Assembly (NCBI RefSeq): GCF_023823685.1
Contig: NZ_JAMXBF010000014.1
Location: forward strand, 170,510-234,509
From: Pseudomonas subflava
Lineage (GTDB): Bacteria; Pseudomonadota; Gammaproteobacteria; Pseudomonadales; Pseudomonadaceae
Direction: 5' to 3'
DNA: 64,000 bases
Below the pieces are notes generated by a model that worked only from the letters and a program-made list of their open reading frames with translations, was not told the origin of the DNA and did not search any database. The position numbers were made by a program, and so were the translations under genes. Below are positions 46,508 to 54,757 of this stretch, one piece after another (the first letter of the stretch is position 1; each line of letters opens with the position of its first letter).

Positions 46508-49500
46508 ATGTACGCGGATGCCGAAATTCTGGTGGTTGAGGACAGTCCCACCCAGGCCACCGAGTTGCAGTACATGCTTGAGGCCGTCGGCTGCAAGGTA
46601 CGCGTGGCGCGCAATGGACGCGAGGCGCTGGAGATGATCGCGGTGCGCAAGCCGACCATCGTCATCAGCGACATCGTGATGCCGGAAATGGACGGCTACG
46701 AGCTGTGTCGCCAGCTCAAGAACTCGGCACAGACCCAGAACATCCCGATCATCCTGGTCACCTCGCTGGCGGACGCCCGCGACGTGGTCCACGGCCTCGC
46801 CTCGGGCGCGGACAACTTTATCGTCAAGCCCTTCGACGAGAAGTACCTGATGTCGCGCATCCGCTATTTCCTGATCAACCTCGAGCTTCGCTCGCACGAG
46901 CGGGTGCAGATGGGCGTGGAGGTGGTGCTGGAGGGCGAGCGGCACTTCATCACCGCCGGCCGCCAGCAGATCCTCGACCTGCTGATCTCCACCTACGAGC
47001 AGGGCGTACGGCTGAACCAGGAGCTGCAGCACAAGCACGACGAGCTGACCCGCACCAACTCGTTGCTCAACTGCCTGTTCCACTTCACCAGCGGCCTGAC
47101 CGATGCCAAGAGCGAGCACCATGTGATCAACGCGGCGCTGCGCCGCATTCTCGAGTTTCCCGATGCCGTGGGCGCCTGGCTGCTGCTGGGCAATGGCGGC
47201 GATGCCTCCCGGCCCGCCGTAGTGGCAGGCGCGTGCTCGCGGGGGCCGAGCTACTCGCCGGCCGACCTGGAGCGCTGCGCGCAGAACTGCCCATGCCGCC
47301 ATGCCTGGGTCAGGGACCGCCTGAGCCAGCCGAGCAACATCAACCAATGCCCGGCGCTGAGCGACAAGCCCGGCGAAGGCATCCACGCCAGCATTCCGCT
47401 GCAGCTGAGCGGCGAAACCATCGGCATGCTCAACGTGGTGCAGCGCGATGCCCGGCCCTGGTCGGAAGAGTCGCTCAGCGCGCTGGCCTCGATCGGCCGG
47501 CAACTGGCCATGGCACTCGGCCGGGTGCGCCTGTTCGAGAGCATGGAGCAGCTGGTGGAGCAGCGCACCGATGCCCTGACCAAGAGCGAGCAGCTGCTGC
47601 GCAAGGTGCTCGACAACCTGCCGGTGGGGGTTTTCGTCACCGACCAGCAGGGCCGGCTGATCATGAGCAACCCGGAAAGCAGCCTGATCTGGGGCGGCTC
47701 GCATCCCGGCGGCAACGAGGGCTACGGCCACTACCGCGGCTGGTGGGCGGAGACCGGCGAGCGCATCACCGAGAGCGACTGGTCGATGATGCGGGCGGTC
47801 CGGGAAGGCAAGATCTCGCGCAACGAAGTGATCGACATCGAGACCTTCAAGGGCCAGCGCAAGACCATCCTCAATTCCGCGGTGCCGTTTCTCGATGCCA
47901 ACCAGGTGATCCAGGGCGCCATCGTGGTGATCCAGGACATCACCGAGCAGCGCCGCCGCGACCTGGAAATCCGCACCCGCACCCGCGCCGTGGAGGCCAG
48001 CGTCAACGCGGTGATCATCACCGACGCCGAGCAGCCGGACCATCCCATCGTCTACGCCAACCCGGCCTTCGAGCGCATCACCGGCTACGCGGTGGACGAG
48101 GTGCTCGGCCGCAACTGCCGTTTCCTCCAGGGCCAGGCCCATGACCAGCCGGAACTGGACAACATCCGCCGCGCGCTGCGCGATCAGGAGGAGGGCGCGG
48201 CGCTGCTGCGCAACTTCCGCAAGGACGGCTCGGAATTCTGGAACGACCTGCGCGTGGCGCCAGTGATCAATGACCGCGGCAAGCTCAGCCACTTCGTCGG
48301 CATTCTCCACGACGTCACCGAGAGCAAGCGGTATCAGGAGGAGCTGGAGCACCAGGCCAACCACGACGGTCTCACCGGCCTACCCAACCGCAACCTGCTC
48401 AACGACCGCATCGGTCAGGCGATGGCCTTCGCCAGCCGCGACGGCAGCCAGTTCACCATCGCCTTCATGGACGTCGACAACTTCAAGGTGGTCAACGACA
48501 GCCTGGGCCATTCGGTCGGCGACCAGCTATTAATCGAAGTCGCCAACCGCCTGCGCGCCGGTGTGCGTGACATCGATACGGTGGCTCGCCTGGGCGGCGA
48601 CGAGTTCGTCATCCTGTTGGTCGACGGCATGCAGCTCAGCGAGCAGATCAGCTGGCTGGAGAACCTGAAGAACAGTATCGCCACACCGGTGATGCTCGAC
48701 GATCAGGAGGTGCTGGTCAGCTGCAGCATCGGCTTCTGCTGCTACCCGGCCGACGGCCGCGATGCCGAGACTTTGCTGCGCAACGCCGACACCGCCATGT
48801 ACCAGGCCAAGCATCAGGGGCGTAACCGCCTGTGCGCCTTCATGCCGGAAATGAACGAGCAGGTGCAATCGCGCCTGGCCCTCGAACGGCAGATCCGCCA
48901 TGCCCTGCAGAACCAGGAGTTCATCGTCTTCTATCAGCCGCAGCTGGACCTGCAGAGCGGTCGCCTGTGCGGCTTCGAGGCGCTGGTGCGCTGGAGCCGG
49001 GAGGGCAGCATCGTGTCGCCGGCGGAATTCATTCCGCTGGCCGAGGAAACCGGCTGGATCGTCTCCATCGACTTCTATGTGTTCGAGGTGGTGTGCAAGC
49101 AACTGGTGATCTGGCGTGAGTTCTTCGGCCAGGACCTCAGCGTGGCGGTGAACTTCTCGGCCATCAGCTTCGCCGAGGACGATTTCATCGAGCGCATTCT
49201 CGGCGTGCTCAAGGCCCAGGGCATTCCGCCACGCTGGGTCAAGGTCGAGCTGACCGAGACCATCCTGGCCAGCGACGCCGTGATGGTACAGCGCAAGATG
49301 CAGCGCCTGTGCGATTTGGGCGTGTGCTTCTCGATCGACGACTTCGGCACTGGCTACTCCTCGCTCGGCTACCTCAAGCGCTTCCCCTTCAGCCAGCTGA
49401 AGATCGACCGCAGCTTCATCACCGACATCCTCACCGAGCCGGACAGCGCGTCGCTGGCGCGATCGATGATCTCCATCGGCCACAACCTGGGCATCCGGGT

Positions 49501-50086
49501 CATCGCCGAGGGAGTGGAGCAGGCCGAGCAGATGAACTTCCTGCGCGCCGCGGGGTGCGACGAGATGCAGGGCTACTACTACTCGCCGCCGCTGCCGCCC
49601 CTGGCCTGCATGCAGTTTCTCCAGGGCAACGCGCCGCTCAGCCTGCCGACCAACATCCTCGACGGGGCGGAGCGCTATCTGCTGATCATCGAGCCCGGGC
49701 AAGACTCCCAGGAGGCCATACGCAAGGCGCTACGCCTGCAGAACTACCGGATCCTCGAGGCCACCAGCGGTGCCGAGGCCTTGAGCCTGATGGCTGCGTA
49801 TCCGGTTGACGTGGTGCTCGCCGAATTGAGACTCGCCGACATGGGCGGCATGGAGCTGCTGCGCAAGATCAGGACCATCTACCCCGACGCAGTGCGCATG
49901 CTGCTCAGCCAGGCCAGCGAGGTCGGCAGCATTCTCAAGGCGGTCAACGAGGGCGTGATCTATCGCTTCGTCACCAGCCCGTGGGAGCCGGACGACCTAC
50001 GCAGCCAGGTGCGCGAAGCCTTCCAACTGCGCGAGCTGCACCGGGAGAACCGGCGTCTGCGCGAGCGCATCGGCGCGGTACGCTGA
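46508..50086 (+). CDS. REC-GAF-PAS-LOV-GGDEF-EAL-REC cyclic-di-GMP protein
   Basis: This is a 1192-residue cytoplasmic protein. In order: receiver (5-125, phosphoacceptor Asp55 in ISDIVMPEMDGY); GAF (about 190-340) with a Cys cluster C257, C261, C263, C281; PAS (about 365-480); LOV (about 495-606) with the flavin-adduct motif GRNCRFLQG and Cys537; GGDEF (610-780) with intact GGDEF at 696-700 and an RxxD inhibitory site at 687-690; EAL (785-1035) with E824-A825-L826, NFSA, ELTE, IDDFGTGYSS, LKID and AEGVE intact; and a degenerate receiver (1057-1175). LOV Leu600 stands where a signalling Gln is usual. It could make or degrade cyclic-di-GMP under phosphorelay and blue light. Start 46508 has GGGAGG upstream and lies four bases after CheB, replacing wspR in a Wsp-like operon. 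Light sensing is inferred. Confidence 0.93.
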   Translation: MYADAEILVVEDSPTQATELQYMLEAVGCKVRVARNGREALEMIAVRKPTIVISDIVMPEMDGYELCRQLKNSAQTQNIPIILVTSLADARDVVHGLASGADNFIVKPFDEKYLMSRIRYFLINLELRSHERVQMGVEVVLEGERHFITAGRQQILDLLISTYEQGVRLNQELQHKHDELTRTNSLLNCLFHFTSGLTDAKSEHHVINAALRRILEFPDAVGAWLLLGNGGDASRPAVVAGACSRGPSYSPADLERCAQNCPCRHAWVRDRLSQPSNINQCPALSDKPGEGIHASIPLQLSGETIGMLNVVQRDARPWSEESLSALASIGRQLAMALGRVRLFESMEQLVEQRTDALTKSEQLLRKVLDNLPVGVFVTDQQGRLIMSNPESSLIWGGSHPGGNEGYGHYRGWWAETGERITESDWSMMRAVREGKISRNEVIDIETFKGQRKTILNSAVPFLDANQVIQGAIVVIQDITEQRRRDLEIRTRTRAVEASVNAVIITDAEQPDHPIVYANPAFERITGYAVDEVLGRNCRFLQGQAHDQPELDNIRRALRDQEEGAALLRNFRKDGSEFWNDLRVAPVINDRGKLSHFVGILHDVTESKRYQEELEHQANHDGLTGLPNRNLLNDRIGQAMAFASRDGSQFTIAFMDVDNFKVVNDSLGHSVGDQLLIEVANRLRAGVRDIDTVARLGGDEFVILLVDGMQLSEQISWLENLKNSIATPVMLDDQEVLVSCSIGFCCYPADGRDAETLLRNADTAMYQAKHQGRNRLCAFMPEMNEQVQSRLALERQIRHALQNQEFIVFYQPQLDLQSGRLCGFEALVRWSREGSIVSPAEFIPLAEETGWIVSIDFYVFEVVCKQLVIWREFFGQDLSVAVNFSAISFAEDDFIERILGVLKAQGIPPRWVKVELTETILASDAVMVQRKMQRLCDLGVCFSIDDFGTGYSSLGYLKRFPFSQLKIDRSFITDILTEPDSASLARSMISIGHNLGIRVIAEGVEQAEQMNFLRAAGCDEMQGYYYSPPLPPLACMQFLQGNAPLSLPTNILDGAERYLLIIEPGQDSQEAIRKALRLQNYRILEATSGAEALSLMAAYPVDVVLAELRLADMGGMELLRKIRTIYPDAVRMLLSQASEVGSILKAVNEGVIYRFVTSPWEPDDLRSQVREAFQLRELHRENRRLRERIGAVR

Positions 50087-50088
50087 GC

Positions 50089-50126
50089 AAAAAAATCCCC
50101 ACGGACAAGGAACTGTACCGTGGGGG
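50089..50126 (-). terminator. Intrinsic terminator of mexEF-oprN
   Basis: On the reverse strand CCCCACGG and CCGTGGGG form an eight-base-pair stem (loop of 13), followed by ATTTTTTT. It lies beyond the oprN stop and also sits just after the stop of the rightward cyclic-di-GMP gene. Confidence 0.85.
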
Positions 50127-50178
50127 AGCGCAGTGGCCGACAAAGAGCGGGGTCGGCCCAGGAGGGAAGGGTTGAGCG

Positions 50179-51567
50179 TCAGGCGCTGGGCTGCCAGCCG
50201 CCGCCGAGGGCCTTGTAGATGGCAACGATGCCGCGGTACAGCTCGATCTCGGCAATGGCCTGGGCGTCTTCGGCGGCCAGGCGTTCGCGTTCTGCGTCGA
50301 GCAACACGAGGAAGTCCTCGGTGCCTTCGCGGTAGCGCACCGCGGCCTGGGCCGCAGCCGCGCGGCTGGCCTCGGACTGGCGTACCAGCGAGACCAGGCG
50401 CTGTTGGCGCTTGGCGTAGTCGCTGAAGGCGTTTTCCGATTCTTCCAGGGCCAGCAGCACCTGCTGCTCGTAGCTGGCCAGGGCGCCATCGGCGTCGGCC
50501 TCGGCGCCGCGCAGGCGGGCCCGCACACTGCCCAGATCGAACGCCGCCCAGCTGATGGTCGGTGCCACGCCCCAGGCTCTGGCATCGGCGGCGCCGAGCT
50601 GCGAACCACGCCCGGCGGTAAAGCCGAGGAAGCCGGACAGACTCACCCGTGGGAACAGGTCGGCGGTGGCTACGCCGACGTTGGCGGTGGCAGCAGCCAG
50701 CTCGCGCTCGGCCACGCGAATGTCCGGACGGCGGCGCAGCAGCTCGGCGGGATCGCCGATGGGCAGGGCCTTGGCGATCACCGGCAGCGGCCTCGGCGAC
50801 AGGTCCACGGTCAACTGCTCCGGACGCTGGCCGAGCAGGGTGGCGATGCGGTTGCGTGCGCGCACCTCTTCGGCCTGCAGCTGCGGCAGGCTGGCCTCGG
50901 TAGCGGCCAGGCGGGCGTCGGCGCGCAGCACGTCCAGCTCGCTGCCGATGCCGGCGTCACGCAGCTGCTCGGTGAGTGCGCGTGACTGGCTCTGGTTCTT
51001 CAGGTTGTCGCGGGCGATCCGCTCCCTGAGCTGTGCGCCCCGCAGGTTGCCGTAGGCGTCCACCAGCTCGGCGATCAGGCTGACCTGCAGCTGATACAGC
51101 TCGGCCTCGGCGGCCTCGCTCTGTGCCTCGCTGGCTTCGATGCTGCGCTGGATGCGGCCGAACAGGTCGAGCTCCCAGGCCATGTCCAGGCCCAGGTCGT
51201 AGCGCTCCTGGCGGATGCGCTCCTCGCTGGTCGGTGGCTGCTGGGCCTTGCCGAACTCACCACTGGCGCGGCTGGTGATCACTGGCATCTGGTCGTTGCC
51301 GACGTCGTCGCGGATGGCGCGAGCGGCGCGCAGGCGGGCGAAGGCCACGCGCAGCTCGCGGTTTTCCTTGAGCGACTGCTGCACCAGTTGGCTCAGGGAC
51401 GGGTCGTCGAACTGCTGCCACCAGGCCGCTTCGAAGTCGGTGCGGTCGTAGTCGCCGGCCTCCAGCGCAGCGATCTGCGCGGGCTGGGTTTCTGGCGCCT
51501 TATAGTCCGGGCCGACGGCGCATGCACTGACGGCGAGGGCGAGCAAGGCGGGAATCAACGGCTTCAT
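50179..51567 (-). CDS. oprN: RND efflux outer-membrane factor OprN
   Basis: This 462-residue outer-membrane lipoprotein has a lipobox (LAVSAC, Cys16) and NodT-family OEP repeats (WELDLFGRIQRSIEASEAQ, LLRRRPDIRVAERELAAATANVGVATADLFPRVSL in parts, VRYREGTEDFLVLLDAERE). It is the exit duct of MexEF. Its ATG overlaps the mexF stop codon. It ends the operon and is followed by a terminator. Confidence 0.93.
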   Translation of the reverse strand: MKPLIPALLALAVSACAVGPDYKAPETQPAQIAALEAGDYDRTDFEAAWWQQFDDPSLSQLVQQSLKENRELRVAFARLRAARAIRDDVGNDQMPVITSRASGEFGKAQQPPTSEERIRQERYDLGLDMAWELDLFGRIQRSIEASEAQSEAAEAELYQLQVSLIAELVDAYGNLRGAQLRERIARDNLKNQSQSRALTEQLRDAGIGSELDVLRADARLAATEASLPQLQAEEVRARNRIATLLGQRPEQLTVDLSPRPLPVIAKALPIGDPAELLRRRPDIRVAERELAAATANVGVATADLFPRVSLSGFLGFTAGRGSQLGAADARAWGVAPTISWAAFDLGSVRARLRGAEADADGALASYEQQVLLALEESENAFSDYAKRQQRLVSLVRQSEASRAAAAQAAVRYREGTEDFLVLLDAERERLAAEDAQAIAEIELYRGIVAIYKALGGGWQPSA

Positions 51568-54500
51568 GCATGTACCTCGTGAGCGATCTGGTTGGCCTTG
51601 CGCGCCTCGCGCTTCTCCACGAAGGCGCGGATCAGCACGTAGAACACCGGGGTCAGCAGCAGGCCGAAGAAGGTCACGCCGATCATCCCGCTGAACACCG
51701 CCACACCCATGGCATGGCGCATCTCGGCACCAGCGCCGCTCGACAGCACCAGAGGCACCACGCCCATGATGAAGGCGATGGAGGTCATCAGGATCGGGCG
51801 CAGACGCAGGCGGCAGGCTTCCAGCACAGCGGCCATGCGGTCCAGGCCTTCCTCCTGTTTCTCCTTGGCGAATTCGACGATGAGGATGGCGTTCTTGCAT
51901 GCCAGGCCCACCAATACGATCAAACCGATCTGGGTGAACACGTTGTTGTCTCCGCCGGCCAGGATCACCCCGACGATGGCGGAGAACAGCACGGTCGGTA
52001 CGATCAGGATCACCGCCAGCGGCAGGCTCCAGCTCTCGTACTGGGCGGCCAGCACCAGGAAGGCCAGCAGCACGCAGAGCGGGAAGATGAAGATCGCGGT
52101 ATTACCGGCGAGGATCTGCTGGTAGGTCAGCTCGGTCCACTCGTAGGTCATGCCGTTGGGCAGTTCCTCCTTGAGCAGCTTGGCGATGGCCGCCTCGGCT
52201 TGGCCGGAGCTGTAGCCCGGGGCTGCCGCGCCGTTGATCTCGGCGGTGAGGAAGCCGTTGTAGTGCATCACCCGGTCGGGACCTGCGCTGTTGTCCACCT
52301 TGACGAAGGTCGACAGCGGGATCATCTCGCCACGGTTGTTGCGCACCTTCAGCTGGCCGATCTGCTCAGGCTCCAGACGGAACTGCTGCTCGGCCTGGAC
52401 GTTGACCTGGTAGGTGCGGCCGAAACGGTTGAAATCGTTGGCGTACAGCGAGCCCAAGTACACCTGCATGGTGTCGAAGATGTCGCTGATGGCCACGCCA
52501 TGGGTCTTGGCCTTTTCGCGGTCGATGTTGGCATCGATCTGCGGTACGTTGACCTGGTAGCTGGTGAACACCGACATCGGGTTCAGCTCCGGCAGCGCGC
52601 GCGCCTTGGCCAGGATGTTCTGGGTCTGGGCGTACAGCTCCTCGTAGCCGAGGCTGCCGCGGTCCTGGATCTGCAGACGGAAACCACCGATGGTGCCGAG
52701 ACCTTGCACGGGTGGCGGCGGGAAGATGGCGATGTAGGCGTCCTGGATCTCGGCGAACTGGGCGTTCAGCTCGGCGGCGATGGCACTGGCCGAGAGGCTC
52801 GGGTCGGTGCGCTCGTCGAACGGCTTGAGCGGGGTGAACACGATGCCGCTGTTCGGGCTGTTGGTGAAGCCGTTGATCGACAGGCCCGGGAAGGCCACGG
52901 TGTTCTCCACGCCCGGATGCTTGCCGGCGATTTCCGACATGCGCTTGATCACGTCCTCGGTGCGGTCGAGGGTGGCCGCGTCCGGCAGCTGGGCGAAGGC
53001 GACCAGGTACTGCTTGTCCTGCTGCGGCACGAAGCCGGTCGGCGTGCTGGAGAAACCCAGGTAACCGAGCACCAGCAACCCGCCGTAGACCAACAGGGCG
53101 ATGGAGCTGCCGCGCAGCACGCGCTTCACGGTACCGACGTAGCCATGGCTGGCGCGATCGAAGAAGCGGTTGAACGGGGCGAACAGCCAGCCGCCGAACA
53201 GTTTGTCCAGCACGCGGGAGAAACGGTCCTTCGGCGCGTGGTGATCCTTCAGCAGCACGGCAGCCAGGGCCGGCGACAGGGTCAGCGAGTTGAACGCCGA
53301 GATCACGGTGGAGATGGCGATGGTCAGCGCGAACTGCTGGTAGAACTGCCCGGTGAGGCCGGAGATGAACGCGGTCGGCACGAACACGGCGCACAGCACC
53401 AGGGCGGTGGCGACGATGGGGCCGGTCACTTCCTTCATGGCCTGACGGGTCGCTTCCACCGGCGATTTGCCCAGGCCGATGTTCCGCTCGACGTTCTCCA
53501 CCACCACGATGGCGTCGTCCACCACGATGCCGATGGCCAGCACCAGGCCGAACAGCGACAGCGCGTTGAGCGAGAAGCCGAACATGTGCATCACGGCGAA
53601 GGTGCCGATCAGCGACACCGGCACGGCGGCCAGCGGGATGATCGAGGCACGCCAGGTCTGCAGGAACAGGATCACTACCAGCACCACCAGCACGATGGCC
53701 TCGAGCAGGGTGTGCACCACTGCCTCGATGGAGCCGCGCACGAAGATGGTCGGGTCGTAGACGATCTCGTAGTCCATGCCCTGGGGGAAGGCCTGCTTAA
53801 GCTCCGCCATGCGCTCGCGCACCGAGTCGGAGATCTCGATGGCGTTGGAACCGGGACGCTGGAACACCGGGATGGCCACGGCAGGCTGATTGTTCAGCAG
53901 CGAACGCAGGGCGTACTGGCTGGAGCCCAGTTCGATACGGGCGATGTCCTTGAGGCGGGTGATCTCGCCGTCTTCGCCGGCGCGGATGATGATGTTCTCG
54001 AACTCCTCCTCGCTGACCAGACGGCCCTGGGTGTTGATCGACAGCTGGAAGCTGTTGCCGGCATCCGACGGCGGTGCGCCGAGGGCGCCGGCGGCGACCT
54101 GGCGGTTCTGCTCGCGGATGGCGTTGACCACGTCGGTGGCGGTGAGGTTGCGCGAAGCCACCTTGTTCGGGTCCAGCCACACGCGTAGCGAGTAGTTGCC
54201 CATGCCGAACAGCTGCACGTCGCCCACGCCGTCCAGGCGCGCCAGCTCATCCTTGACGTTGAGCGCGGCGTAGTTGGACAGGTAGAGCATGTCGTAGCGC
54301 TGATCCGGCGAGGTCAGGTGCACCACCATGGTCAGGTCCGGGGAGGCCTTGTCCACGGTCACGCCGAGCCGCTGCACCTCGGTGGGCAGGGTCGGCATGG
54401 TGCGGGTCACGCGGTTCTGCACCTGTACCTGGGCGTTGTCCAGGTCGGTACCCAGGGCGAAGGTGATGGTCAGGGTCAGCTTGCCGTCGGCGGTCGACTG

Positions 54501-54746
54501 GGAGGACATGTAGAGCATGCCTTCCACGCCGACGATGGCCTGCTCCAGCGGCGAGGCGACGGTCTCGCCGATCACCTTGGGGTTGGCGCCGGGGAAGTTG
54601 GCGCGCACCACCACGGTGGGCGGCACCACTTCCGGGTATTCGCTGATCGGCAGCTGGAACAGCGAGATCGCACCGGCGATCAGCACCAGCAGGGACAGCA
54701 CGGCGGCGAAGATCGGCCGCCTGATGAAGAACTGGGAGAAGTTCAT
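51564..54746 (-). CDS. mexF: RND efflux transporter MexF
   Basis: This 1060-residue HAE1 RND pump begins NFSQFFIRRPIFAAVLSLL. It shows GIVVDDAIVVVENVERNI (helix 4 Asp pair), KNAILIVEFAKEKQEEG and SAGAGAEMRHAMG-like endings that I recall as nearly identical in P. aeruginosa MexF. The pump exports chloramphenicol, fluoroquinolones, trimethoprim and quinolone signals. mexE lies twelve bases upstream and oprN overlaps downstream. Confidence 0.96.
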   Translation of the reverse strand: MNFSQFFIRRPIFAAVLSLLVLIAGAISLFQLPISEYPEVVPPTVVVRANFPGANPKVIGETVASPLEQAIVGVEGMLYMSSQSTADGKLTLTITFALGTDLDNAQVQVQNRVTRTMPTLPTEVQRLGVTVDKASPDLTMVVHLTSPDQRYDMLYLSNYAALNVKDELARLDGVGDVQLFGMGNYSLRVWLDPNKVASRNLTATDVVNAIREQNRQVAAGALGAPPSDAGNSFQLSINTQGRLVSEEEFENIIIRAGEDGEITRLKDIARIELGSSQYALRSLLNNQPAVAIPVFQRPGSNAIEISDSVRERMAELKQAFPQGMDYEIVYDPTIFVRGSIEAVVHTLLEAIVLVVLVVILFLQTWRASIIPLAAVPVSLIGTFAVMHMFGFSLNALSLFGLVLAIGIVVDDAIVVVENVERNIGLGKSPVEATRQAMKEVTGPIVATALVLCAVFVPTAFISGLTGQFYQQFALTIAISTVISAFNSLTLSPALAAVLLKDHHAPKDRFSRVLDKLFGGWLFAPFNRFFDRASHGYVGTVKRVLRGSSIALLVYGGLLVLGYLGFSSTPTGFVPQQDKQYLVAFAQLPDAATLDRTEDVIKRMSEIAGKHPGVENTVAFPGLSINGFTNSPNSGIVFTPLKPFDERTDPSLSASAIAAELNAQFAEIQDAYIAIFPPPPVQGLGTIGGFRLQIQDRGSLGYEELYAQTQNILAKARALPELNPMSVFTSYQVNVPQIDANIDREKAKTHGVAISDIFDTMQVYLGSLYANDFNRFGRTYQVNVQAEQQFRLEPEQIGQLKVRNNRGEMIPLSTFVKVDNSAGPDRVMHYNGFLTAEINGAAAPGYSSGQAEAAIAKLLKEELPNGMTYEWTELTYQQILAGNTAIFIFPLCVLLAFLVLAAQYESWSLPLAVILIVPTVLFSAIVGVILAGGDNNVFTQIGLIVLVGLACKNAILIVEFAKEKQEEGLDRMAAVLEACRLRLRPILMTSIAFIMGVVPLVLSSGAGAEMRHAMGVAVFSGMIGVTFFGLLLTPVFYVLIRAFVEKREARKANQIAHEVHA

Positions 54747-54757
54747 GGCGTTCTACC

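Noticed and set aside
46451..48364. Open frame of 637 codons antisense to the LOV-GGDEF-EAL gene
   Set aside because: No motif, shadow-type composition, and the sense strand has continuous domain content.
51570..54188. Open frame of 872 codons antisense to mexF
   Set aside because: Shadow of a strongly conserved RND gene with low-complexity His/Gln/Asp-rich translation and no domain I recognise.
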